A DNA stretch of 64,000 nucleotides from an uncultured Saprospiraceae bacterium (GCA_937959115.1 CALGAW010000039.1:62001-126000), one strand, 5' to 3'; shown: positions 17,579-29,800, numbered from the stretch's first letter. Notes: generated by a model not told the origin, from the letters alone. Numbers and translations are program-made.

Positions 17579-19930
17579 ATGCAAAATTCACACTCAAACC
17601 GCATCTTGCTTCCTGCTCAACAGAAGGCTGGAGCTAATCTATTTAATAACATAGCGATGCACATAGGGGAAGTCCTTGTTTTATCACTCTTTCTCCTTCT
17701 GGGAACCAGCGCGTTTGCACAGAGCTTTTATGACTTAAACACGATTCAAACCATTGAAATCACTTTTGCACAAAGCAATTGGGATCAGTTGCTGGATAAT
17801 GAAAAAGCTGGGAATGATGGCTATATAATGGCTCAAAGCATTTCCATCAATGGAGTTGTCTTCGATAGTATTGGAGTAAAATATAAGGGAAACAGCACCT
17901 ATAACGCAAACCAAACAAAGAATCCTTTTCACATTGAACTGAATACCTATAAAGATCATATTTATGATGGCTATACAGATATCAAATTGAGCAACGTGGC
18001 AAAAGATCCATCGTTCTTAAGAGAAGTGTTGTCTTACCAGATTTTGAGACAGTACATGGATGCTCCACTGTCCAACTACGCGAATGTGACTGTTAATGGT
18101 AGTCTGATTGGTTTATACAGTAATTCTGAAGCTGTGTCCAAGAAGTTTGTCAATAAGTACTTTTACTCTAAAAAGAATACGCGCGTGAAGTGCAACCCGC
18201 CTGCAGGTGCAGGGCCACAGTCAAATGATTTTCCGAATTTAGTTTACTTGGGGCAAGACAGCAGCAATTACTACGCCGCTTATGAGCTAAAATCAGATTA
18301 CGGTTGGGATCAGCTGATTGATCTGTGTGATACCCTTGCCAATAACATTAATGATATTGAGATGATCCTTGATGTGGATCGAGTGTTGTGGATGCTCGCA
18401 TTTGATAATGTCCTGGTTAATCTGGACAGTTACATTGGCGGATTTGCTCAAAATTATTATTTATATCGAGACGATAACGGTCGGTTCCTTCCAGTAGTTT
18501 GGGATTTGAATGAATCGTTTGGTCGGTTTAACAGAACTGGAACGGGCAATCTCAATAGTAACCTTGCAAAACAACAGATGGATCACCTGTTACACATCAA
18601 TAATTCTGATTTTCCTCTAATCAGCCAGTTGCTGGGTGTGCCGAAGTACAAACGAATGTATCTGGCACACTGTAAGACGATGTTGGAGGAGAATTTTGAT
18701 GACAACTCTTACCTGACAACCGGACAAGGGTTGCAGCAAGTCATCGATGCTGCTGTTCAGGCAGATCCTAACAAGTTTTATACTCATAATGACTTCTTGT
18801 CCAATCTGACAACTGATGTTGGAGGTGGCGGTGGCCCGGGAGGTGGAACCACAATTGGCATTACCAATTTGATGGACAGTAGAAACGCCTACTTGCTTGG
18901 TCTTCCGGATTTTACACAGACAGCGCCTACCATTTCGAATGTCACGCCTTCCAACAGCACACCTGTCCTTACTGATACCGTAACTATTACAGCGGCATTG
19001 ACAGATGAGACAACGGTCTATCTGGGCTTTAGAAGTGACTATAAACAACCGTTTACCAAGGTGTTAATGTATGATGATGGGGCGCACAATGATGGAGCGG
19101 CAAATGATGGTGTTTATGGGGCGGATCTGGTGATGAACAACACGTACGTTCAATACTATATCTATGCAGAAAACGCGAATGCGGGCAAGTTTTCTCCTAG
19201 ACGTGCAGAGCATGAGTTTCATGTGCTTAATGCCACTGGGTCACCTACCGTTGGCAACTTGGTCATCAATGAGTTTATGGCGTCTAATAACTCCACACAA
19301 GCAGACCAAGATGGCGAATTTGACGATTGGATTGAGCTCTACAACAATGGTACAACAAGTATTGATCTGGATGGGTATTTCTTATCAGATGACGCTACAA
19401 ATTTAGTGCAATGGGCGTTCCCTGCAGGTACCACGATTAATGGTGGCGATTACTTGGTTGTTTGGGCGGATAATGATGTTTCTCAAGCTGGCCTCCATGC
19501 CAATTTTAAGCTGTCTTCCGCTGCTGAAACGATCTATCTGGTTAATGCAAGTGGGATGATTGTGGACGAGATTAGTTACACAGGACAAACGGCCGATATC
19601 TCTTATGGCCGATATCCAAACGGGACGGGCAACTTCCAAACCATGACGCCTACCTTTAATGCCGAAAACACCAATGTGACAAGTATTTCGACCGTAGGCA
19701 ATATCTCTTTGGACATCAAGGCATTCCCAAATCCTGCTAGTGACTTTTTCTACTTGGAAATTGTAGAAGACGCGCCAGAGGAAAGACCCGTGGCTGTTTA
19801 TAACTTAAGTGGGTCACTTGTCTACGAATCTACCATAACAGACAATAAGAGAATTGAAACATCCGATTGGGCACCAGGCATGTACTTTGTGAGTATTGAA
19901 CATTCTTTCCTTAAAGTTATCGTTCACTAA
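17579..19930 (+). CDS. Secreted CotH-kinase-like protein with lamin-tail domain and type IX sorting tail
   Basis: The 783-residue protein has an export signal (hydrophobic core VLVLSLFLLLGTSAFA). ATG 17657 is an alternative start that would give a short signal peptide. A CotH domain covers about residues 45-435, including GVKYKGNSTYN, DIKLSNVAKDPSFLREVLSY and VVWDLNESFGRFN; CotH proteins are kinase-fold enzymes. A Gly-rich linker and an Ig-like segment (about 455-545) follow. A lamin-tail domain (about 557-665) starts VINEFMASNN. A Por-secretion C-terminal domain ends the protein (FPNPASDFFYLEI...GMYFVSIE). It is therefore predicted to cross the outer membrane by the type IX system. The substrate is unknown. 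Confidence 0.88.
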   Translation: MQNSHSNRILLPAQQKAGANLFNNIAMHIGEVLVLSLFLLLGTSAFAQSFYDLNTIQTIEITFAQSNWDQLLDNEKAGNDGYIMAQSISINGVVFDSIGVKYKGNSTYNANQTKNPFHIELNTYKDHIYDGYTDIKLSNVAKDPSFLREVLSYQILRQYMDAPLSNYANVTVNGSLIGLYSNSEAVSKKFVNKYFYSKKNTRVKCNPPAGAGPQSNDFPNLVYLGQDSSNYYAAYELKSDYGWDQLIDLCDTLANNINDIEMILDVDRVLWMLAFDNVLVNLDSYIGGFAQNYYLYRDDNGRFLPVVWDLNESFGRFNRTGTGNLNSNLAKQQMDHLLHINNSDFPLISQLLGVPKYKRMYLAHCKTMLEENFDDNSYLTTGQGLQQVIDAAVQADPNKFYTHNDFLSNLTTDVGGGGGPGGGTTIGITNLMDSRNAYLLGLPDFTQTAPTISNVTPSNSTPVLTDTVTITAALTDETTVYLGFRSDYKQPFTKVLMYDDGAHNDGAANDGVYGADLVMNNTYVQYYIYAENANAGKFSPRRAEHEFHVLNATGSPTVGNLVINEFMASNNSTQADQDGEFDDWIELYNNGTTSIDLDGYFLSDDATNLVQWAFPAGTTINGGDYLVVWADNDVSQAGLHANFKLSSAAETIYLVNASGMIVDEISYTGQTADISYGRYPNGTGNFQTMTPTFNAENTNVTSISTVGNISLDIKAFPNPASDFFYLEIVEDAPEERPVAVYNLSGSLVYESTITDNKRIETSDWAPGMYFVSIEHSFLKVIVH

Positions 19931-19990
19931 AAGAATCAACTGGAGCGAAGCAAAACAAACCAATTATACAACTGACTTTATTTTTTTGAT

Positions 19991-20039
19991 CTACAATTTA
20001 TGCATTGATCAAGCCTTTCTTGAAAGGCAAAATTTGTAG
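19991..20039. terminator. Intergenic hairpin between convergent genes
   Basis: A nested inverted repeat lies between the CotH gene and the converging gene. The outer arms are CTACAATTT and AATTTGTAG, and the inner stem is GCCTTT/AAAGGC. There is no clear U-tract on either side, so a bidirectional terminator is only likely, not proven. Confidence 0.4.
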
Positions 20040-20104
20040 GTTATCGTGCAATAATTTTGCATTTAATCCGCATTATGCATGGGGAATGAAGCAGCAAGTC
20101 AAGA

Positions 20105-21202
20105 TCACCATGGGCTAATTATTAACTTTTTAGAATACCACTTATGTTCTGTTTTAATAAGCACTACATAAACTCCACTTAACAAGGTTGACGTATCAAT
20201 TTGATTTTTCTTGCTCTTTTTTTGCAAACGTCCCTCTAAATTGTAAATTTCAACCGCCTCAATTCCATCGCCACTTACCATTACAGTATGATTTGCAGGG
20301 TTTGGGTAGAGACTTGGGTAAGAAGCCGTTTCCCCATATTCTTCTATGGAAACAAGCGTATTGTCCCATCTGAAAAGTCCTCTAGGGCCAATTGGGCTAT
20401 CCTCTGCTGAAAACAAGTACTCTTTTGGTCTGACATGGGTGATCCCTTCAATTTTAAATGAATATCCTCCAACTTGAACAAACGTCTTTCGATTGACTAT
20501 TCCACTTGAAAATGTTGAATTGGTAATGTTGTTGACTGTTACAAAGAATGGCTCTGCAGGTGTGTACCCGCATAGGATGATCTCATTGGTGGTGGAGTCA
20601 TAGTCTCCTCCTGTGACCAATCCTTGGGTATCAATGCTGTCTGTTTTACTGATGGAATAAGTACCTGGCTGTTTAGAAAGTGGGTAAATGTTTGTCCTGT
20701 AGTTTCCCCAATTTTTTGTAAAAATGTATAAGCTGTCTTTGTAAGAAATCAGTGTTTCTGCATCAAAATTTGTTGTAAAACTACTTGGAGTAAAATCGGT
20801 TTGATCGGAATAATCAAAGTTAATAATATCAGCTGTAACTGAGTTGTTTGCCAAATAATCTGCAATTAGAATCCGATAAATTTTCAAGTTCATTCGAGCA
20901 CCACTGTTATTACCAAAGTCTGCTACATAAATATAGGAGTCATCATGACAAATATCTTCCCAATCTACATTTGTGGCATTACTCAAGGTTACTTGGCGTG
21001 TTACATTGCCCGTAAGGGTATCTATTTCATATAAAATAGGGTTTCCTCCTGAGTCATTGTGGGTAATTAATCGATTATCCAAGTAGATCAATCCAGAAGT
21101 TTCATTCACCATACTTGAAATTGGAGAGACAAGGGTGATGGGCTGCGTATAACCAAGGAAGGGAATGGCGAGGACAAGAAAGAATAGTATCTGTTTTATC
21201 AT
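20105..21202 (-). CDS. Secreted beta-propeller-like protein with type IX sorting tail
   Basis: The 365-residue protein has a signal peptide ending near LGYTQP. About 270 residues contain repeated beta-strand blades, such as SGLIYLDNRLITHNDSGG, DWEDICHDDSYIYVADFGNN and FDAETLISYKDSLYIFTKN. These read like an esterase-like or SdiA-regulated phytase-type propeller, with DxGxN calcium loops. The last ~75 residues are a Por-secretion tail (YPNPANHTVMVSG...LSGVYVVLIKTE...KKLIIS). It is a single-gene unit converging on the CotH gene. Enzyme activity is not evident. Confidence 0.82.
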   Translation of the reverse strand: MIKQILFFLVLAIPFLGYTQPITLVSPISSMVNETSGLIYLDNRLITHNDSGGNPILYEIDTLTGNVTRQVTLSNATNVDWEDICHDDSYIYVADFGNNSGARMNLKIYRILIADYLANNSVTADIINFDYSDQTDFTPSSFTTNFDAETLISYKDSLYIFTKNWGNYRTNIYPLSKQPGTYSISKTDSIDTQGLVTGGDYDSTTNEIILCGYTPAEPFFVTVNNITNSTFSSGIVNRKTFVQVGGYSFKIEGITHVRPKEYLFSAEDSPIGPRGLFRWDNTLVSIEEYGETASYPSLYPNPANHTVMVSGDGIEAVEIYNLEGRLQKKSKKNQIDTSTLLSGVYVVLIKTEHKWYSKKLIISPW

Positions 21203-21312
21203 TTCAGTTTTTATATTGAATATACAGTTTTTTGAAGAAATGGTTTCAATTAAAGTTTGAGGTAAACTGTATGATGATGATCAAACTTAAAACCTGATTT
21301 TCGAACGGAAGA

Positions 21313-22239
21313 TTAGAATATTGATAATTTTGTTCTTGTTGTGAAGTGTTCTAGGAACTTCATTCCACGGTACGAATTCCCTTTATGATTAAGTTTTGGG
21401 CTCCAGACTGCAATTGAATATTTACCTGGATGGAGGGCTAAAATCCCACCACCGACACCACTTTTTCCAGGCAAACCGACTTTGAAAGAGAATTCTCCAG
21501 ATTCGTCATAAAATCCACAGGTTTGCATTATTGCATTGATTCTTTTTGCTTGGCTCACCGATAATACTTGCTCTTTAGATTCGTCTAAACCTCCATTTAC
21601 AAGGAACATGAAGGTATTTGTAAGTTCTTGGCAATTCATTTCTAAGGAGCACATATGGAAGTAAAAATTCAAGACCTTCTCTGGGTGGTTATCAATGTTA
21701 TCAAACGACTTAATAAAATTGCAGAGCGCGACATTGCGATAGCCAACAGATTTCTCGGATTCAACAATTGATTTCGAGTAGTCAATTGCTGGGTTGTTTG
21801 CAATTTTCCGAATAAATCTTAAGAAGTCATCGATTGGGTTTTCTAGGTGATTCACTAGCATATCACAAATCACCATTGCCCCAGCATTTATAAGCGGATT
21901 TCTTGGAATCCCATCATCTGTTTCTAGTTGGACGAGTGAATTAAATGGATTCCCTGATGGCTCAACGCCTACTCTATCCCAAATCTGGTCTCCTATTAGT
22001 TTGTAGGCAGCACTAAGGGATAGGACTTTAGAAATACTTTGAATAGAGAATTTAGTTTGCCAGTCTCCTACCCCATATCCGTCCTTGTCAATGGTGGTAA
22101 GGTACACTCCAAATTTTTCGGGGTCAATCTTTGCTAATTCAGGAATGTATGTCGTAATTTCTCCAATATTTTCTTGTGTCTTAACAGTATTATAAATCTC
22201 ATTAATAATAACTTGGTAGTTGATTTCGTTTTGCTCCAT
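21313..22239 (-). CDS. glsA: Glutaminase
   Basis: The 308-residue enzyme matches the standard length of bacterial glutaminase, which hydrolyses L-glutamine to glutamate and ammonia. It shows the Ser-Lys dyad S68-I-S-K71 (FSIQSISKVLSL), GxxPSGNPFNS, NPLINAGAM, the NVALCNFIKSFDNI block, NCQELTNTFMFLVNGG and a GLPGKSGVGGGI loop near the C-terminus. No signal peptide is present, so it is cytoplasmic. It is monocistronic, with no visible partner genes. Confidence 0.96.
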   Translation of the reverse strand: MEQNEINYQVIINEIYNTVKTQENIGEITTYIPELAKIDPEKFGVYLTTIDKDGYGVGDWQTKFSIQSISKVLSLSAAYKLIGDQIWDRVGVEPSGNPFNSLVQLETDDGIPRNPLINAGAMVICDMLVNHLENPIDDFLRFIRKIANNPAIDYSKSIVESEKSVGYRNVALCNFIKSFDNIDNHPEKVLNFYFHMCSLEMNCQELTNTFMFLVNGGLDESKEQVLSVSQAKRINAIMQTCGFYDESGEFSFKVGLPGKSGVGGGILALHPGKYSIAVWSPKLNHKGNSYRGMKFLEHFTTRTKLSIF

Positions 22240-22544
22240 TCGTGTGAATATTTAATATTGCGCAGTAAAAGTAATGAAATATTAAATAGCTGAGAATTTG
22301 CTTGGGTATTCCTATCAAACTACATTGTGATTATTGATGATCTATTCATTCATTTTTTAGGATATGAACTCCTATTAGAACTATTATAGTCTTAACGGCT
22401 AACAAACTAGGCTACAGGAATCTAATTTTGGTCTAGAGGAAATATCATGAGCTGGCCTAATCGGCTCGCTTTTTGCCTATCCTTAAATAGAATCGGTTAT
22501 TTTAGTTTAACTGACTATTATTAATAAACAAATTCTTTCTGATC
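22240..22544. promoter_or_regulatory. Divergent intergenic region (glsA / FTP protein)
   Basis: The region should carry promoters for both flanking genes. A weak plus-strand hairpin, GAGCTG/CGGCTC followed by GCTTTTT (about 22449-22476), lies ahead of the 22545 gene. It could be a leader attenuator or the end of an unseen transcript. Nothing else is recognisable. Confidence 0.3.
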
Positions 22545-23177
22545 ATGAAACAATTCTTCTTTCTATCTCTGATGCTTTTATCTATATTTTCTTTTGGACA
22601 AACAACTGAAGAAGATGAGGTTATACTAGAAAAATTTCGAAAAAAGGTGGTAACAAAAAACACAAAACTTACGCCAACTGACCTTCAAGAAATAGCTATT
22701 TCTGATCGGAATACGAGTCGAAGAAGCGGTGTACAAAACATTTACGTCAAACAGTTATACTGTGATATTGAAATCTATAATGCAATATCAAGCATGCATT
22801 TGCTAAAAACGGGCGATGTTCTTACGTTGAATAGTCAAATGGAAGAGAACCTGGCTAAACGAATTAAACACACTAAACCAAGCATTTCTGCAATAAAAGC
22901 AATGAAACTAATTGCTTCAGAGAAAAACTATTCTACCAAAAAGATGAAGGTTTTAGAAGCTAAAGAAGGAAAAAACCAGCAACAACTAATAACGGCAAAC
23001 GGAATTGCAGAAGAGCCGATCCCAGCAAAACTAATCTACTATAAAGGGAAAGAGAGACAATTGACACTCGCCTGGAAAATTACGGTAGATGAAATCAACT
23101 CTAGTGATGTTTGGGTATTTTTCCTAGATGCTCAGACCGGAAAGATCTTGCACCGAGAGAATCGAACACTTAACTAA
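22545..23177 (+). CDS. Secreted orphan FTP/PepSY-type propeptide protein
   Basis: The 210-residue protein has a signal peptide (cleavage near FSFGQT). It then reads like the N-terminal half of fungalysin/thermolysin-type metalloproteases: an FTP segment (QNIYVKQLYCDIEIYNAISSMHL), a helix (AIKAMKLIASEKNYS) and a PepSY-like end (LAWKITVDEI...VWVFFLDAQTGKILHREN). The sequence stops exactly where the catalytic domain would begin, and no HExxH motif follows in any frame downstream. It is either a free-standing protease inhibitor or a truncated M36-type protease. Confidence 0.72.
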   Translation: MKQFFFLSLMLLSIFSFGQTTEEDEVILEKFRKKVVTKNTKLTPTDLQEIAISDRNTSRRSGVQNIYVKQLYCDIEIYNAISSMHLLKTGDVLTLNSQMEENLAKRIKHTKPSISAIKAMKLIASEKNYSTKKMKVLEAKEGKNQQQLITANGIAEEPIPAKLIYYKGKERQLTLAWKITVDEINSSDVWVFFLDAQTGKILHRENRTLN

Positions 23178-23315
23178 CTAAAAACGTTCTCATAAAGTAA
23201 AAAACACTGCCCTTTTTGCTTTACGCTTAAATTTTTCTTTTCGGATAATTCATTGATTGTCAATTACTCTTTTTATCTGTTTGCATTATTTCAGTGTATA
23301 CTTTGAGCAATTTAA

Positions 23316-23831
23316 TTACTGGATTATCGAATTCATTTTTCCAACAAATTTTGGGGTCTTCCAGAATTGCCATTGAAACAATTGAGACTGAACAAATTTG
23401 GGTTGATCGAAGTAAAAATACCAGTTGATATTTTCTATTGCACCTGACACTTTTTTATGAGGTCCTTCATTTATAAAATCTACAACACTATTGTTAGAAA
23501 TTTCTCGAATTTCCTTTAAGTCCTCTTGGGATAAGACCCCACTTTTTTTCCATGAAACTTTATCTTTATATAAATTTTTATTTGGACTAAGGTAAATTTT
23601 ATAGTAATCACCACTATCGTAAAGCTTAGTTGCTACAGCTGTACCTATTCTAGTTTGAACATACTTTTCGAACACAACTTTTTTTTCTAGCAAATTGGGG
23701 TTTAAACCAGTTTTTACTTGAAAAAGAGGCGGTTTGGTATCTGGCATATTTGTGGTAACTTTTATTGGTTCTTGACAGCTAATAAGAAATACCGTCAAAA
23801 TAAATAATATTCTAAAATCCTTGTGCAACAC
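23316..23831 (-). CDS. Small lipoprotein overlapping the giant toxin-like gene; candidate immunity protein
   Basis: The 171-residue product has a lipoprotein signal with a lipobox at FLISC (Cys19), so it should be a lipidated envelope protein. The body is basic and aromatic-rich (NINWYFYFDQPKF, WQFWKTPKF); I recognise no family. The start is GTG at 23831, inside the TAG stop of the giant gene (sequence TAGTG). The two genes are therefore translationally coupled. Envelope lipoproteins encoded directly downstream of phospholipase toxins are typical immunity proteins (Tli with Tle). Immunity here is an inference from position, localisation and the C-terminal domain of its neighbour. Confidence 0.65.
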   Translation of the reverse strand: MLHKDFRILFILTVFLISCQEPIKVTTNMPDTKPPLFQVKTGLNPNLLEKKVVFEKYVQTRIGTAVATKLYDSGDYYKIYLSPNKNLYKDKVSWKKSGVLSQEDLKEIREISNNSVVDFINEGPHKKVSGAIENINWYFYFDQPKFVQSQLFQWQFWKTPKFVGKMNSIIQ

Positions 23832-26800
23832 TATTCACTTTTATAAGGTTTCATTATATAATAGATAGATGTCAACCTTGTGCTAAAACCATTGTTTTCA
23901 TAAAAATAATCCGCTAATTCTGTTTTTTCTTCGGGAGAGCAAGCATCCATTAATTCTTGAATTTTAGCATATCGATCATCATTAGAAAGGCCTGCTTGAT
24001 TGAGGATGAAAGTGTTTGTTGTGACCATTATTCTTAAAGCTTCTTTCTTTTGATCCATCGTCAGATCTTCGTAGATCTTGGAAAAACCAGTTCCTAAATA
24101 CGCTGTACTATTTAAAATTCTTTCAAACAATCCTACGTCCATGCCATTACTCTCATACAAATCGATCCACCATTGCATGGAAGTTTGACCAGCTAGGGAA
24201 TTTGTGGGATCAGAACCTGGTTCTATATTCATATAATCATATCCGGGACCAATGCCATGCGCATTGTACAAATATCCAGCTGCATCATGTAAGGCTCCAT
24301 GAGTTGCTACAGCCCCACCATCCTCAACGAATGGTAATCTTGAATTTCCTGGCCCAGCCATTCCCCCTGTAGGACTAATTAACGAACCAAATACCGCATC
24401 GATACCAAAAACATCTCCTACTATTTTACCAAATCGCAATTGAGCATTACTGGCTGAGAATTCTGAATGCTTAGTCATATCCAATGCAGGTGAAGGATTA
24501 TCTACTTCATGATTGTAAACTAGTCCACGACTTTCCATCTTTGCTTTGTAATATTCAATTCCTTCTGTTTGCTTGCGCATCGCTAAATTGTATTGCCTTA
24601 AGCCTGAACCTACAGTCAAACCTCGAATAGATTCAATATGAGAAACCGTTTCATTCAACAGACTGCCCTCAGGTTTTCTGTATAGAATATTCATTGCATC
24701 TTTAAGACTCGTTGAGGCTGCCCCCACAAAGTTGGAATCGACAAGTTGTGGTAAACTTTCCATACGAATGACCAAATCTTCTTCTCCAGCCTCTTGACTA
24801 CCAAACAAATTCTGTTGTATTGAATCTGATGTTGATATCAAACTCAATGCCTGTTCTAAGTCAGAACCAGACAATTCTGAACGTAAAAAAGTATCTAATC
24901 CATATGATTCTTTTGCTCTTTTATCCATGTTTTGTAGCGCTTCGAAAACCTCAGATTCATCTGTGCCATTAGATATTGTCGCATTCCATAATTGTTTAAT
25001 GGAAGGATGATAATTTGATTCATTGCCATATTCCATAAGTAAATAACATTTCCAAAGATCATGTCCATTCATATCTTTTTCAATCGCAGTCATTACTATA
25101 GAATCATTGAGTAAACTTCTGTGATCTTTACATCTTGTTATCGCATCATAGACAGCTTCCTCGTCCGTTCCAAATCCTTCCGTTGCTTTAATAATCCGAT
25201 CTCTTGCATCTTCTATGGTTAACTCACCTTCATCGTTCACTTTTTTGGCCAGAAAACTTACAAGACCGAATGTGTTCCCCTCGCCTTCTTTGTTTTTGTA
25301 GTCATCTGGAATCTTAGCATCTAATTTATTAGCAATATTTGTAAGAAAGGTAGACAATGGTTTAGGCAATTTCGCAGCCCATTTAATCACGCTACCTATA
25401 CCACCTGTGAAGATAAAAATTATTACCTCAAGAATTGCCGCTCCAGCAACCTTACCTCTAAACTTCCATTTATCGTAATGAATTGGATGATCCCAATTTT
25501 CTTTAAAATTGGAGAACATTTCTTTAATCGCAGCCGAGAATTTATCAACAATACCCTCGCCTTCTGAGGATTGGAAGGATTCAATAATCTCGTAAAGTTT
25601 GTCAAGGTTATCACTGATACTATCTTTCACAATCTTTTCAATGGTGTCCTCCACAGCCTGAACAAGTCCCACTATGTTTTTGACGGTGGTCCAGATACCT
25701 CCGAAGAAACCCGACATCAAACCCTCTAAAAATCCTGTGACGCCTTTGGCAAGTGCAACAGCATCATCTACTAATTCAGGCCGCGTTAAGATTTCACCTG
25801 AATCTGCCATTGCCTTTATGTGGTCAATTCCAGGTAACCATATAAGAAGTCCTTCTTTAAATGTTATAGCATCATATACAGCACGGTTATCGTCTTGATT
25901 GTCAAACCAGTTAACAATACTACTTTGACTTTCATTGAACTTATCCATGTCTAAAGCAACTCCCCCTCCCTGATTAGCTAACCAAAGCCCCATGAGGAGA
26001 TGCCTATCATCAAATCCAATTTTTGGAGCATAGCCTAATCCTTTATAGTGACTGATAATATCAGAAACAGGATCTTCCTTAACCGTGTACAAAGTTGATT
26101 TAGGATCAGGCAGGTGCGTCCAGATGAAGTTTTTGGCAACGTAACCTGATCCATAATCGGTAACAACAAAGTACCAGTCGCCAGGAAACTCTTTTAATAT
26201 GAACACACGATAGTTGAATCCAAGCGTACCTAATTTTGTGTGCTCCTCCGTGGAAGGCTCAGATCTAAGAAATACGGGTTCGAATACAATCCCCATCTTT
26301 TCAACACGTGTTCCATCTGAAGGAACAGCGTTCCCTGGTTCTTCGGCGATAAGCTTGGCATCCGTTATTTTTTTGATGCTTGATTTGGTCTTATTGATTG
26401 CTGAAGTCGTTTGATCACCCTGCGTCATTCCCCAAACATCGAGAATAGGGGAGTAAAATTCCGACGCTTGATCGGTGTTGTCTTTCAGTTCCTTTACTTC
26501 AGGAGTCAGTTCAAAAGGATTAGAGGCCATCATCCAAACGCCAGGTTTGTCTGCGGGGTTGAATGGAGTCGTATTTCTAGTGGCTAGGTCTCTACGATCT
26601 TCTACCCAAACATGGTGCTCCATCGTGGCAGACCGAACAATCACCATTTCAGTCAATAATGGGTAATTGTTTAGCGACATGCCTAGAGAATAAGGATCTA
26701 CATTATCCAAATCCTCCTTCTTAGGAATAACAACCCAAGTACCAGGTACCAACCCTCTAATTTGGCTATTTGCTTGATAATTTGATAATTTTGGGAATAG

Positions 26801-29800
26801 AGAAAAATCACCATATGCGGCTTGAGCCAGTCCACTCCAAGTATCTCCTGGCAAGGTTGCTATTTCAGTAGGCGCAGATATTGTTCTTGATATTGCGTTG
26901 AATTCAAGGTCCTCTTCTACTAGATCACCACCTATATATTGACGTTCAAAATCCTCAGCTTTGACTTGTGTTGATTCCAAGAAAATTGGTTTTGGCAGAA
27001 AAATTTCTTCTCCTGTTTCTAATTGTATATTAGAATTACCACCGTAATCACTTAAAGCAAGTCCTTTCTCCCAGGTCCCATATGCAATCAAAGAAAGCGA
27101 AGACCAAGAATCAGAATTTTCCACTTTGATTCTTGCGTCTGGAGCTAGACCTCGCTTGTCAAGTGGAAGTGCATCCATCTTCATCATATCAGCAACTGTA
27201 GGTAGTTGAATGATTTGACCACCTGTGTTCTTAGAAAGTGCTGTTCCTCCTTGTTGCATAACTGTTGCTGCTCCAGTATTTCCTGCATCTGTACTTAGTC
27301 CTGCAGGTTGAGCTGTTCCAGCTTTTGTTTGATGTTCTTTAATCCAGGCGACGCGTTCTTTGTGTTCGTATACTTTCTCTGCGACATATTCAAGGCTGTG
27401 GTTTCCGAGGGCAATGGTGTCTCCTGGGTTTGCTTGTTCTAGGGCTGTGGTTTCGAGTTGTTCTGGACTCCCACTCAGATTAATGTTAACAGCAAGGCTA
27501 CCTCCGTCATTATAAAAAGATAGCGTTTCGGTATTGATTAGGGAAGCCATCAATTCTGCAATTTGTCCAGCTTTGTTTTTCACAAAGTCCGTTGTAATAT
27601 TGTCTTTGTTCATTAACGAAAGATCGCGTAGTCGAATAGCCAAAGTACTATTTTCATTGATGTTCAACATCTCGCGAGCAATCCAGTTTACAAATAGACT
27701 TCCAGTTGCATTTTCAATATAAAAATCTACAGATTTGGAATGGACATCGTTAAAGCTGTCGCCAATTGGTAATGAAACAATTGATAAACCTGAGTTGCCA
27801 ACCGGGATCGGATCCACTTCTATCCAACTTGGACCAATCTCCTCTTTAGAAGGAATAATAACAGTATCTCCCTCTTTTACTTCAGCAATTGCTGGGTTAT
27901 GTTCTTGAAGTCTCCATCCTAATTTAGGTTCTCCATATGCTATACTTGCGATCGTTTCGAAGGTCTCCCATGGGTGGGCGTAATCGATCTTTCCAGGAGC
28001 CTGAATTCTTGCGTTTAACTCATCTATATAAAATTGATTCGTATGGACTAAATTGCCTATTTCGTGAAAGGGAGTTACAGGGAATACTCCACCATTTTTA
28101 AAGAACCATGCATAAATATATCTGTAATACGAAATATGCCCATATGCATTAATAGCCATAGTTTTTGCTTGTGCAAATCCATTTGCACTTGACAGGCTTG
28201 CCAACTTGTCTTCTTTTTCGCCAAATATAAGGTCACTAAGGCCCGATGCCGCACCATGTAGTACACCGTGTGCAGCATCACCAATGTCTTCAGCTGTATT
28301 CAGAATACCATTAACAGTTGTTCCGAATGGATCTCTTCCAAATCTTTCGGCAGTTTCTTCTAGCCTCTGTACAACATCTACGGCAAAATCCCATCCATCT
28401 TTTAGTATATCCTCCGCGAATTCCAATATTAAGCTTGCAAAAGCGAACGGATGTTGTAAATACTGTAATTTTTCAGCTATTGTATATGCACGTTCTACCA
28501 GAGCCTTAAGTTCAGAGTCATCACCAAAAAAGTCGGTTAAGCCGTCCTTGTTTTCTGCATTTGGTGTGGTTATACTACTTGTGGTGTTGTTTAATCCTCC
28601 CTCCTGATTTCCTCCTGCCTCATTATTTCCATAGCCTAAATCATTCATTCCTGTGCTTGGAATAATATTGGCTGAAGGTTCTACCTTTTGTTCTGCAGGT
28701 GGAGCTATCAAGCTGGGGCTCGCATCAAGAGCCTCCTGATCTCCAAAAGCTAAACTACCTTCCCAATGGACATCCGCAAATTCGCCAAGTTTTTCTTGGG
28801 CTACTGGCCAAACCTTCTCCCCTTCGAATAATCCTCCCAAAGCCTGCCACCCGGCGTAGAGTTCTAATATTGCACTAATGACAGGAGTAATTGAAACATT
28901 AACTCCAACTTCACCACCGACTCCTTTTTCGTTACTAACCAACCGTACTGAAGGATTTATAGCAACTGGGATATCAATGCCCAACCCTCCTCGGATACCA
29001 GCAAACAACTTAAGGAAGAGGACATGTCCTACTATTGCTGCATGGAGCATTACTTTTGCTGAGAAATCAATTCCCCATTGAGCTTGTAATTCGGTGTTAA
29101 AATGAGGGAATGGATCCGTTCCAGGTTTCCAATCTTCGATCGCAACTGCTCCCGTTAGATCAAGAGGAGTCGTATTCAAAGAAGCGCCAAAAGTGGCTCC
29201 CAATTCCAAAACAAAGATATACCATATCGGAATAGTTACAACTGGAGATTTGAATTCCGTAGCCCACAATTCCTCTCCGTCTATGACAGATTCAGTATAT
29301 TCTAGCGATGCAGAAATGGTTGGATCCATTTCTTGGTCTAGGTGGAAGGATGCAGCGCCACTGAGTGCTTCTGTAAGTTGCATTTGTATTTCTCCTGATG
29401 CCTCAAACTCACTTCCATTTAGACTTAATGCAAGACTTCCTTCAAAGATAGGTTCTCCATCTGCTGATTTTTTCACAAATTCCAAGAGCCCACTTCCAAT
29501 AAATTTGGTTTCATCCTCTTCATTAACCCAAGATAAACTGGCTTCTCCTGTAAGGGAAATCGTTCCAAACTGACCTTCAAGCGCGCCTTCTCCACCGATC
29601 TGGACAAGCTCATCATCCTTAATAATTAGACTACCTGCAATTCCATTTAAAGTTAAGAAACTATCTTCTTTTTTAAACAATTCGAACTCCGTCTCCACGG
29701 CCAATTCTGCTTCTAGAGATAGGAGGCTATTGTTAATCAAATCATACGTTATATTTGCGTCGATTTCCATTGTAAACGCCCGTTCTTCATACATAGCCTT

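Noticed and set aside
19164-19406. Additional frames within the CotH/LTD gene
   Set aside because: They overlap a long gene with continuous domains; shadows only.
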